Source of the DNA: an uncultured Methanobrevibacter sp.
GTDB taxonomy: Archaea > Methanobacteriota > Methanobacteria > Methanobacteriales > Methanobacteriaceae
Direction: 5' to 3'
Assembly: GCA_900317865.1 (NCBI GenBank)
Contig: ONIK01000013.1
Location: 1-60,729, forward strand
Length of the DNA: 60,729 bases
This document shows, piece after piece, positions 17,028 through 26,200 of this stretch. How positions within the stretch are numbered: position 1 is the first letter of the stretch; each line of letters begins with the position of its first letter. Made by a program: the position numbers and the translations under genes. The notes under the pieces are model-generated. The model had not been told where the DNA came from. It ran no database searches and saw only the letters and a program-made list of their open reading frames with translations.

Positions 17028-18059
17028 ATGAGAATTACGAAAGACAATGAAATTGCTCTTGTAAAAGAAATATTGAAAAAATTAGGAGCTAGTGAAGAAG
17101 ACTGTGAGTTAGTGGCTGAAGCTACAATTGATGCTGATTTAAAAGGATTTACTTCTCACGGACTTGGAAGATTTCCACAATATTTAATCAGTATTGATGC
17201 CGGAACCATCAATTTAGAAGATAACATTACAATTGAAAAAGAAACTCCTGCTATTGCATTAATTAATGGTAACAGCGGATTTGGACAAGCAGTATCCTAC
17301 AAAGCAATGAAACTTGCAATTAAAAAAGCAAAAGAAGTAGGTATTGGTTGTGTAGGTGTGCATAATACAAACCATTTCGGTGTAACCGGATTTTACTCCG
17401 ATTTGGCATTAAGAGAAAATGTTATTGGAGTAGTTATGGCAAATACTGATCCGGCCATTGCACCATTAGGTGGAAAAGATGCATTAATAGGAACCAACCC
17501 ATTAGCTATAGGTATTCCATCTGAAAGTTACATTACTGTTGATATGGCAACATCCATTACTGCCCGTGGAAAAATCATTGAATCAAAAAGAAAAGGATTG
17601 GATTTACCTGAAGGATGGGCTTTAGATAAAGACGGAAATCCAACAACTGATCCTGAAGCAGCTCTTGACGGAGGTTCCATTTTACCGTTTGGTGGATTTA
17701 AAGGCTATGCACTTGCATTAATGATTGAAATTTTAACCGGACCATTAGTACAGGCAGGATATGGTATGGGAGTTACAGGTACTGCTTCACCAGAAAAAGA
17801 TTGTACTAAAGGAGATTTATACATAGCAATTGATCCATCCAAATTTGGAGACTTTGGCGATTTTGTAGCTAATACTGAAGACTTTGTATCCCAAGTAAGA
17901 GCAACCGGTGAAACCGTTGCAATTCCAGGAGATTTGGAAGTTAAAAGAATAGCCGAAGCGGAAGAAAAAGGAATTGAAATTGATGCTAAATTATATGAAC
18001 AGTTAAAAGGAATCTGTAATGATTTAGATATTGATATTGATTCATACCTTGAAAAATAG
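17028..18059 (+). CDS. comC: L-sulfolactate dehydrogenase
   Basis: 343 residues. NAD(P)-dependent enzyme of the malate/L-sulfolactate dehydrogenase (LDH2/MDH2) family. ComC oxidises sulfolactate to sulfopyruvate, the coenzyme M step after ComB. Seen: the TSHG motif near 45-48, VGVHNTNHFG with the catalytic His, LIGTNPLAIGIP, and LPFGGFKGYAL. Assignment to ComC rather than malate dehydrogenase rests on the methanogen setting and comB in the same window; family members overlap in substrate. An AGAGGGAGAG site precedes the ATG. The membrane protein gene follows six bases later. Confidence 0.85.
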   Translation: MRITKDNEIALVKEILKKLGASEEDCELVAEATIDADLKGFTSHGLGRFPQYLISIDAGTINLEDNITIEKETPAIALINGNSGFGQAVSYKAMKLAIKKAKEVGIGCVGVHNTNHFGVTGFYSDLALRENVIGVVMANTDPAIAPLGGKDALIGTNPLAIGIPSESYITVDMATSITARGKIIESKRKGLDLPEGWALDKDGNPTTDPEAALDGGSILPFGGFKGYALALMIEILTGPLVQAGYGMGVTGTASPEKDCTKGDLYIAIDPSKFGDFGDFVANTEDFVSQVRATGETVAIPGDLEVKRIAEAEEKGIEIDAKLYEQLKGICNDLDIDIDSYLEK

Positions 18060-18065
18060 ATTTAA

Positions 18066-18425
18066 ATGTTTGAAAATAGGCCGCAGGGCAGAAATCTAGC
18101 AAAAATAATATCCTATGGATATGTCGCTATGGGTATTCTATTATCAATAGTGACCATAGGACTTAATTCAGATACTGGTGCATATGCATTAGCTCAAAGG
18201 GGCGCCAGCATTGAGACATTAATATTTGGAGTATTATTATACTTTATTTTTGCTGCGGTCATATACTTGCTTTCGATTAAATATGAAAATGATAGCACGT
18301 TATGGAAGCTATATATTATAATTGCAGCATTGAATTTAATCATTATTGGCTTTAGCATAATACTGGTATTGTTTTCATTCTTACTAATCGTTGCCGGAGC
18401 AGATATTAGAAAAGAATTAACTTAA
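18066..18425 (+). CDS. Small four-helix membrane protein of unknown function
   Basis: 119 residues. Four hydrophobic segments at about 12-30, 47-67, 78-95 and 94-113; the last two are close together. A short polar N-terminus (MFENRPQGRN) and a charged C-terminus (ADIRKELT) flank them. I do not recognise a named family with certainty; similar short proteins occur in Methanobacteriales. It begins six bases after comC and ends a three-gene run purM-comC-this gene. No catalytic motif is visible. Confidence 0.7.
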   Translation: MFENRPQGRNLAKIISYGYVAMGILLSIVTIGLNSDTGAYALAQRGASIETLIFGVLLYFIFAAVIYLLSIKYENDSTLWKLYIIIAALNLIIIGFSIILVLFSFLLIVAGADIRKELT

Positions 18426-18529
18426 ATTTTTTTCAACACCTTCTTTTATTATTGATTATTGTTTTTTATTAAAAAGAGATATAATAAAAAAAGATATGAT
18501 ATATTCTACCAAAAACTTATTATAAAAAG

Positions 18530-20317
18530 CTATTTTTTAACATATTTTGCATAGAATCCATCAGTATCAGCATAAATAGCTTTAAAACCATATTTTTCAG
18601 ATTCTTTCATAGCATGCTTAATATATTGCCTTCCCCATGAAGTAATAGCCTTTGCACATTCAAATGAATACCATCTAAAACGTGGAAAACCATAAATACC
18701 ATACATTGTATTCGCCAATCGTTTAATAGCTTGCTGCTGTACATCCAAAGCTTTTCTTTCAGTTGGATCATCACATGCCTTCATTTCACGCTTGATTCTA
18801 AAACGTTCCTGCAGAATTTTATCAATGACTGATGGAATAAATCCCTGAGGAGTCTTTTTAAATTTTAATTCATGTTCAGGAGACATATTATACTCATCAG
18901 GATTGTCCACATCATCATCTATCAAAACATCGGGAGAAATATTTTTGGAAATGATGATACTCGGATACAGGCTTCTGAAATCGAACTGCACCAAATTCTC
19001 ATGCAATCCCTTATCAGGTTCAAGTACAAATCCTCCCTCATTGTCTTCAGCATTTGCACGGTCTGTAAAGTTTGATCCCTGTTTATTAGGTACGACTTCA
19101 TTATCAAAATAAGCCTGCTTTACTAAAAACCATTCCGCCTGCTGGCCTGTAGCCATACGACTTACATCAAATAATGGCTGACCTATTATACGGGTCAATT
19201 CCAAATTAAGAGGCAGTGTTTGTTCTGCAATTTTTAATGTTGAGACAACATCATCAAGTGAATAATCAAAGAGATTGTCCAATTCTTCACCGCCGTTGTC
19301 CCAGAACTCCCAGATTCTGTCTCCAGGAACATCTATCTTTTCCTCTCCGAACAGCTCATAATAGACTCTTTCCAACGTGTATCTCTCAAGGGTCATGTAT
19401 CTTCTCATTACTAGATACAAATCAACATGAATTAGTCCTTTCATTGAAGCGGCATTGGCAAATCCTCTTTTAATGAAACGAATATCAGATCCGTCCATTC
19501 CCAAGTCCAAATCCACTTCATGAATTTTTGCTCTGTCAATCAAGTAGGGAAAATCAAAGTTATCTGAATTATATCCTACAACAATATCCACATTGTTTTC
19601 CTTAATGATATCTGCAAATGTTTGTATCATTTCCTTTTCTGATGATACCTGATATACAAAGTCGTCACGACTTTCGGAATTTGTTTTTGTTGATATTACC
19701 TGATTGATTCCAAAGTTGCTTGCAACACCAATCATGATTATTTCATCATCAGCAGAATCCGGCATTCCATGAGGATTTCTCACTTCCAAATCGAAACTGA
19801 GTATTCTGAAATCATTGGAATTGTCATCAACCCTTTCAAGATGATTATCCAACTTTATAATTTCAATGTCATGTTTTTCGCTATCCAATGATAAAAATGA
19901 GTCTAATTTTTCACCTGATGCCTTTACTTTGGTCATCGGTATTACATCCCTGTCCATCAGATATCTTCTATAAAATGGAATATCGAATTCCCTTATTTGC
20001 AGTACACTATCCAAATCCCTTATTTCATCTCTGTGTTTAGACAGTACTTGCGGATGGGTAAATGTTATTTTTATGAATGTTTTTTCAATTTGAAAATCTT
20101 TTTTAGTAACTTTTTCAATTACAACATCATCCAATAATTCATTTAAATCATCAATACATTCATCCGGAGCATTGCTGTAAACATACAGGTATGGTGTGAA
20201 TGAGTCATCAATCAATACCACATTCTTATCTCCATCTTTTGAAAATAATCTGATTACAGGTTTATCTTCATAGGTTACATAATCAATGTCCAGAATAACA
20301 ACTTCCCGCTCCATCAT
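18530..20317 (-). CDS. polB1: Family B DNA polymerase, large N-terminal part of the split Methanobacteriales enzyme
   Basis: 595 residues. 3'-5' exonuclease motifs: FDLE at 175-178, VGYNSDNFDFPYL at 247-259 and YSLDD at 352-356. Polymerase motif A is DFRSLYPSI at 446-454, motif B KRLANTMYGIYGF at 532-544 and motif C YADTDG at 582-587. The protein stops eight residues after motif C, so the rest of the palm and the thumb are absent. This matches the M. thermautotrophicus enzyme, where the C-terminal part is a separate gene elsewhere (MTH1208 and MTH208). No sign of a recent frameshift: the stop is followed by an AT-rich intergenic stretch, not by a palm/thumb sequence in another frame. The ATG overlaps the end of the AI-2E-type gene by four bases. 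Confidence 0.93.
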   Translation of the reverse strand: MMEREVVILDIDYVTYEDKPVIRLFSKDGDKNVVLIDDSFTPYLYVYSNAPDECIDDLNELLDDVVIEKVTKKDFQIEKTFIKITFTHPQVLSKHRDEIRDLDSVLQIREFDIPFYRRYLMDRDVIPMTKVKASGEKLDSFLSLDSEKHDIEIIKLDNHLERVDDNSNDFRILSFDLEVRNPHGMPDSADDEIIMIGVASNFGINQVISTKTNSESRDDFVYQVSSEKEMIQTFADIIKENNVDIVVGYNSDNFDFPYLIDRAKIHEVDLDLGMDGSDIRFIKRGFANAASMKGLIHVDLYLVMRRYMTLERYTLERVYYELFGEEKIDVPGDRIWEFWDNGGEELDNLFDYSLDDVVSTLKIAEQTLPLNLELTRIIGQPLFDVSRMATGQQAEWFLVKQAYFDNEVVPNKQGSNFTDRANAEDNEGGFVLEPDKGLHENLVQFDFRSLYPSIIISKNISPDVLIDDDVDNPDEYNMSPEHELKFKKTPQGFIPSVIDKILQERFRIKREMKACDDPTERKALDVQQQAIKRLANTMYGIYGFPRFRWYSFECAKAITSWGRQYIKHAMKESEKYGFKAIYADTDGFYAKYVKK

Positions 20318-21327
20318 TTAGACTCCTTTAATTCTTTTCTAAAATTATCTAAAATTACATAAGTAATACCCAGTATTAATGGTCCTATAATAAAACCTAC
20401 AATACCATAAACTAAGGGTCCGGCCAAAAATCCAACCAGAAGTATTAACGGATGAATATCCGCATGATGTGATGAAATAGCAGGTCTTATATACATATCT
20501 ACAAGACTTAGGAAAAATCCGAATAAAAGCACAACAATTACCCTTGGATAATTTCCGTTAAATGCATCCATAATAGCCAGCGCCCAATAAATCGGCCATG
20601 GACCGAATATTGGAATTAACTGCAAAATTCCGGTTATTACACCTAAAAATATTCCATAAGGATAACCCAAAAGGGAATAACCTACCGCACCGAAAATACC
20701 GATTATTACAGAAGTTAAAAAGTGACCGTAAAATATGCTTTTCAATACATCTTCAATAGATTTAACTGTTCTGTTGAAAAATCCCATATGTTCATCAGGT
20801 ACAAAGGATTTTATAAATTCATAACAATTATCACCATCTTTAACGAAATAATAGACAGAACAGATTAATACAAATAAATCCAAGGTAATATTGGCTAAAG
20901 AACCTAATTTACTTACCAGATAATTTAGTACATATTTACCTGCACTTTCAATTGTTTGAACAAAATTATTCTCATTTAAAAAGGGATTATCCGGAATGTA
21001 ATATGATATTTGAGATAGTGCAGTGTTTACATCGAAATTTTGATTTGAAACGTAAAATGTAGACAAAAATCCGGAAATTACAAATACTATATAAGCTATC
21101 AGAAGGATTAGAGGAATGATTACAACAATCATTGCCAACAATATGGAAATCGATTCAAATTTCAATTTAGATTGTATTCTTTTAGCAACAGGCCTTATAC
21201 CATAAGCTAAAATTATCCCCAAGATTATCATGTTCAATACTGGAAATATGAATATCAATGAAATTACAAGTAAAAACAATATCAGCAGTATTGGAGGGGT
21301 TATATATTCCTTTAAATCTATTCCCAT
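20314..21327 (-). CDS. AI-2E/UPF0118-family membrane permease
   Basis: 337 residues with about seven or eight hydrophobic segments: an N-terminal pair (13-50), one near 62-90, a central soluble region, then four or five segments in the C-terminal 150 residues. The GPWPIYWAL region and the closing IRPAISSHHADIHPLILLVGFLAG segment are typical of the family, whose members export autoinducer-2 or act as Na/H antiporters. Substrate unknown here. Located between pyrK (12-base gap) and polB (4-base overlap), so it forms one run with pyrD and pyrK, without a functional link that I can see. Confidence 0.88.
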   Translation of the reverse strand: MGIDLKEYITPPILLILFLLVISLIFIFPVLNMIILGIILAYGIRPVAKRIQSKLKFESISILLAMIVVIIPLILLIAYIVFVISGFLSTFYVSNQNFDVNTALSQISYYIPDNPFLNENNFVQTIESAGKYVLNYLVSKLGSLANITLDLFVLICSVYYFVKDGDNCYEFIKSFVPDEHMGFFNRTVKSIEDVLKSIFYGHFLTSVIIGIFGAVGYSLLGYPYGIFLGVITGILQLIPIFGPWPIYWALAIMDAFNGNYPRVIVVLLFGFFLSLVDMYIRPAISSHHADIHPLILLVGFLAGPLVYGIVGFIIGPLILGITYVILDNFRKELKESK

Positions 21328-21339
21328 ATTATCCCCGTC

Positions 21340-22125
21340 TTAATATTTTACACCGGAAGCATCACGCCTGTATTTTCCAAATTCGTCTATTAATTTAATT
21401 TGTTCACTGTCAAAAACAGGACCTTCAACACAAATTCTCCAGCCTGTGTTGTCAACACAGCACTGTCCGCATACTCCCAGAGCACATTTCATGTATCTTT
21501 CAAGGGAATAATCCGCAGGAATGTTAGCATCTTCAAGGATATTGAATATACCTATCATCATTATTTCAGGTCCGCAGACAAATGCATAATCATAAGTCCT
21601 ATCTTCAAGTAAACTTGTAAGACAATCAGAAGCAAATCCTTCAAATCCGTAAGATCCGTCATCAGTACATGGATGGAGATTCACATCCAATTTTTCCAAT
21701 TCGTCTAAAAACAGCAATTCATCTTTAGTGGTTGCAGCAAGTAAAACGTCAACATCATTATCTTTAATCAATTGACGGGTTAAACCAGTGACTGGAGCCA
21801 TACCTACCCCACCACCAATGACCAGCAGTTTTTTGTTTTTAAAATCTGTTTTAAAACCATTACCGTAGCTGCCCCTAACGCCAATCATATCTCCAACCTT
21901 CAATTCATGGAGCTTGGAAGTAAACTCACCAATGTTTTTAACGCTTACTGAAAGTTCACCGTCACCAATATTGGAAATAGACATCGGTTTTTCATCTGTT
22001 GAATGCCAAATCATTAAAAATTCACCAGGTTTAGCTTCAATATCCGTATCGAATTTGAAAGTTTTGATTGTAGGAGTTTCGTCAATGATTTCCTTAATTT
22101 TAACAGCTTCAGGTGCTCTAATCAT
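21340..22125 (-). CDS. pyrK: Dihydroorotate dehydrogenase electron transfer subunit
   Basis: 261 residues from the ATG at 22125. FAD and [2Fe-2S] subunit that passes electrons from PyrD to an acceptor. Seen: an FAD-binding N-terminal domain with KPMSISN, the GGGVGMAP nucleotide loop, CGPEIMM, and the Fe-S motif CALGVCGQCC with a fourth Cys in RICVEGP. A longer frame begins at 22146, but a GGAGGTGAC site, embedded in the last codons of pyrD, lies just before the ATG at 22125, which fixes the start. Translation is therefore coupled to pyrD. Confidence 0.92.
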   Translation of the reverse strand: MIRAPEAVKIKEIIDETPTIKTFKFDTDIEAKPGEFLMIWHSTDEKPMSISNIGDGELSVSVKNIGEFTSKLHELKVGDMIGVRGSYGNGFKTDFKNKKLLVIGGGVGMAPVTGLTRQLIKDNDVDVLLAATTKDELLFLDELEKLDVNLHPCTDDGSYGFEGFASDCLTSLLEDRTYDYAFVCGPEIMMIGIFNILEDANIPADYSLERYMKCALGVCGQCCVDNTGWRICVEGPVFDSEQIKLIDEFGKYRRDASGVKY

Positions 22126-22126
22126 T

Positions 22127-23038
22127 TTAGTCACCTCCATGTGCAAGACCTACCATCTCATCAATGGATGAATATCCCTTATCTTTCATGAACAGTTCCA
22201 AATCAGCATTAATTTTTGAAAATACTTCAACACCTTCATCCATAATGGCCGTACCTATTTGAACTGCTCTTGCACCTGCAAAAATAAATTCAACAACATC
22301 CTCAAAGGTGTAAATTCCCCCCACACCAATGATAGGTACGTCAACGGCTTCATAAACAGAATAAACATTGCTTATGGCAATAGGCTTTATGGCCTTACCG
22401 CTCATTCCGCCGAATTTATTAAATAAAACCGGTTTTGCAAGATCAATATTGATTTTCATACCAGGACCTAATGTATTGATTAAACTTAGAGCGTCAGCCC
22501 CTGCATCTTCACAGGTTTTAGCTATTTCTGTAATATCCGTAACATTAGGAGTTAATTTAGCAATTATTGGAACGTCACTTGCATCCTTTGAAGCCGCCAC
22601 AATCGTATGGCTTAAATTACAATCCTGACCAATGGAAGCACCATAACCTTCCATAGCATGAGGACAGGAGATATTCAATTCAATCATGTCCACTAACGGA
22701 TTGATTTGCTCCACCAAACTGCTGAATTCATCAGGAGTGGCACCATAAATGGATGCAATAACCACATTATTTTCTCTATTGATTTGTTTTAGCTCTTCTT
22801 TAAAATTATCAACACCAGGATTAGACAAACCGATTGCATTGATAATTCCCCCATCAACACCTACCGTGGTAGGATTTTTATATCCTGGATGAGGCTTTAA
22901 AGAAAAGGATTTGCTAACAACACCAGCTGCACCAGATTTTAAAATCCAATTCATTGAAGAAGCCGTGCTTCCCATAATTCCTGCAGCCAACATTAAAGGA
23001 TTTCTAAAATGAACTCCACAAACATCTGTTTCTAACAT
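22127..23038 (-). CDS. pyrD: Dihydroorotate dehydrogenase, catalytic subunit (class 1B)
   Basis: 303 residues. Oxidises dihydroorotate to orotate in pyrimidine synthesis, with FMN. Seen: NPLMLAAG, the SKSFSLKPHPGY region, ELNISCPHA with the catalytic Cys of class 1B enzymes, IAKLTPNVTDI, GGMSGKAIKPIA and GVGGIYTFEDVVEF for FMN binding. First gene of the run pyrD-pyrK-AI-2E-type-polB. Its promoter faces the adhesin-like gene across about 190 bases. Confidence 0.95.
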   Translation of the reverse strand: MLETDVCGVHFRNPLMLAAGIMGSTASSMNWILKSGAAGVVSKSFSLKPHPGYKNPTTVGVDGGIINAIGLSNPGVDNFKEELKQINRENNVVIASIYGATPDEFSSLVEQINPLVDMIELNISCPHAMEGYGASIGQDCNLSHTIVAASKDASDVPIIAKLTPNVTDITEIAKTCEDAGADALSLINTLGPGMKINIDLAKPVLFNKFGGMSGKAIKPIAISNVYSVYEAVDVPIIGVGGIYTFEDVVEFIFAGARAVQIGTAIMDEGVEVFSKINADLELFMKDKGYSSIDEMVGLAHGGD

Positions 23039-23229
23039 TATCTTCCACCAATATTTTATTATAAATTAATGTTTATAAAACAACTAATTTAAAATTAGTG
23101 GAAATGAAAAAAGCACTGAAAAATAAAAACATCCCAAACACAAACATGAACATGACCCATTTTATAATAATTTTATATAATAATTTTTATAAATATTAAA
23201 TATGTGTTTAGACAATGGAGAAATTGATT

Positions 23230-26200
23230 ATGAAATATAAAAAGAGTATTTTATTCATTGCTTTTCTAATGCTGGTCATTTTTTTACCATTTGTCAGTGC
23301 AAATGAATTGGAAAATGGAACCAATTTAGAAAATGTTTTAAGTATGGATGAATCTGATTTTCATGCCGATGTTTTAGGCGATGTCAATGATGATTCTCTG
23401 GCAAGTAGTAATTATACTTCTTCTCAGAAAGATGATTCGAAACTTGGATATTCAGGTGGAGAAGAAGTTTTAGATGCAACTGCAGGTGAATACAGTTACG
23501 AGGACTTAAAAAAACAAATTAATTCTGCTACTGGATATAAAATAACATTACTTAAGGGCAATTACAGATATGGTGAATATGACGGAAATGCCATACAAAT
23601 CAATAAACCGTGTGAAATTGATGGTATGGGTTCAGCTATTTACATGGGCTTAACGGGCTGTAGAGCTTTTGAAGTATCTGCTCCGGGTGTAACATTTAAA
23701 AATCTAACTATTTTTAATGCACAATACTATGGAGGCCATGGAGTAGCAATTTACTTTAGTAAGGATGGTACTCTGTTAAATTGTAATTTTATTAACAGCA
23801 AAGCAACTGGTCCTGAAAGTTGTGGTGGTGCAGTTTACTTCACAGGTACTGGTTCTGTGTCAAATTGTAATTTTATTGACAACAATGCAATTAGTAAGGG
23901 TGGTGCAGTTTACTTCGCAGGTACTGGTTCTGTGTCAAATTCTAATTTTACTCGCAGTAGTGCTACCGACTTTGGAGGTGCAATTTACTTTAGTAAGGAT
24001 GGTAATCTGTTAAATTGTAATTTTATTAACAACAAAGCAACTGGTCCTAAAAGTTCTGGTGGTGCAGTTTACTTCGCTGGTACTGGTACTGTGTCAAATT
24101 GTAATTTTACTGCCAGCACTGCAACTGATATTGGTGGTGCTATCTACATGAATTCGGGTACTGTGTCAAATTCTAATTTTATTGACAGCGATTCAATTAG
24201 AGAGGGTGGTGCAGTTTACTTTGCAAATGCTGCTAATGTGTCAAATTCTAATTTTACTCACAATACTGCTTCCGGCTGTGGAGGTGCAATTTACTCATAT
24301 AGTGGAGGTACATTAGAAAATTGTAATTTTGCTGATAACCAAGGTTCATGTGGGGGTGCATTTTACTTTGAGGATAAGTCAACCGTAAAGAATTGTAATT
24401 TTGCCAATAACACCGCAACTAAAGGTGATGGTGGTGCTTTCTGGATTAGAGTAGGCATTGTTGAAAATTGTAATTTCAATAACAACAAAGTAAATGGTTT
24501 TAATGGCGGTGCATTTTACGTAGATGGTGATTTAACTATAAAGAATAGTAATTTTGCCAATAACTCCGCAACTAAAGGAAATGGTGGTGCTTTCTGGATT
24601 AAATCAGGCATTGTTGAAAATTGTAATTTCTTTAACAACGAAGTAACTGGTTCTAAGGTAGATGGTTCTGATGGTATGGGTGGTGCTGTCATGATGAAAT
24701 CAGGCAGTATTAAAAATTGTAATTTTACTGCCAACAAAGCATATGATCTTGCCCCTACGGGTGGTGCTGTCAGATTGGAATCAGGTAGTGTGACAAATTG
24801 TAATTTTGTTGCCAACGCTGCAATGGGTCATTGCTCTAAGGGTGGTGCTATAAAATTGGATTCTGGTACTATGTCAAATTGTAATTTTACTGCCAACACT
24901 GCCAGAGATTATGGTGGTGCAGTTTACTTTGCAGGTACTGGTTCTTTGTCAAATTGTAATTTTACTGCCAACGATGCAATGATTAGTGGTGGTGCAGTTT
25001 ACTTTGCAGGTACTGGTTCTTTGTCAAATTGTAATTTTACTGCCAACGATGCAATGATTAGTGGTGGTGCAATATATGTGGATTCCTCATGTCCGAATAT
25101 TATAGGATGCATTTTTACCAAAAATACTGCAATGCAATACGGTGGAGCAATATATCTTAATTCTAGAAATAATGTTGTTGAAATGTGTGTTTTTGATTCC
25201 AATTCTGCTGATGATGATGGTGGAGCCATTTATGTAGAAGCAAGATATAACACAATAAAGAATTCCACATTTGTAAACAATAAGGCTAAAGATGAAGGTG
25301 GTGCTGTTTATATCAATGGAAGGTATGGAAAAATTGTTTCATCTTCTTTTTTACGCAACTCTGCTAAAAAAGGCTATGATATTTATTGTGACTCCAGCTA
25401 TTGTGAACTTTACTGTTCTATTATTCTAGGAAACACTCCTAAAAATGCAGTATATTCCTCTAAATCATTTTCAGTCGCGAAAAATTGGTGGGGAAATCTT
25501 GAAAGCAATAGAAATGTCAAACCTGATGTTAACAAGAAAGTGGACCTTGAAAATAATTGGCTTTATCTTAAGGATGAGGTTAAGTATGACCATACTGGAT
25601 TACTACCTAGTGCAGTTGTTAAAACAAGCATATGGTCTAACAAGTTTAATTATGAGGTTACCGATTGTCAAAACATACCATTTGACATGCAATTTATAAA
25701 TACTGTTTCAAATCAAAATACAATGAGATTAGGAGATGTCAGTGATTTTATAATTCCATTAACTACAACCAATACTGCAGTAACTCTTTCAACAATTGGA
25801 TTGACTCATAAAATCGATTTGAAATATGATTCTTCATTTTATAAGCGTTCATTTTCACATCTGAAATATGATATTTATAATAGCAGTTCTGTTTTGAATT
25901 TAACATCAGATTACGAGTATATGGATATTTGCGACAGAATTTTAATCAATGGATTTTTTTTAAATAAAGAGTTAGTCATTGACGGTAATGGACACACTAT
26001 CGACGGAAAAAACATTGCTTCATTATTCGAAGGGAGTTCTGCTAAGAATTTGACCTTGAAAAACATCAATTTTGTCAATATCAAAAATATTTATAAATCT
26101 AATGGAAATATTTACATCGAGAATTGTACATTCAACAATTGTGGAAACGGTTTAGAGCTACTCAAAATTACCTCAGAAGTAATTTCAATTAAAAATTCCA

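Noticed and set aside
22126..22146. ATG 22146 as start of pyrK
   Set aside because: It lies inside pyrD without a binding site, while GGAGGTGAC points to the ATG at 22125.
23215..23229. ATG 23215 as start of the giant adhesin
   Set aside because: The ribosome binding site GGAG (23219-23222) lies downstream of it, and ATG 23230 begins a typical signal peptide directly.
23750..25100. Regular repeats every 60-80 bases that could suggest a CRISPR array
   Set aside because: They code in one frame for beta-helix coils with GGA and NCNF motifs, repeat identity is uneven and no spacers of constant length exist.
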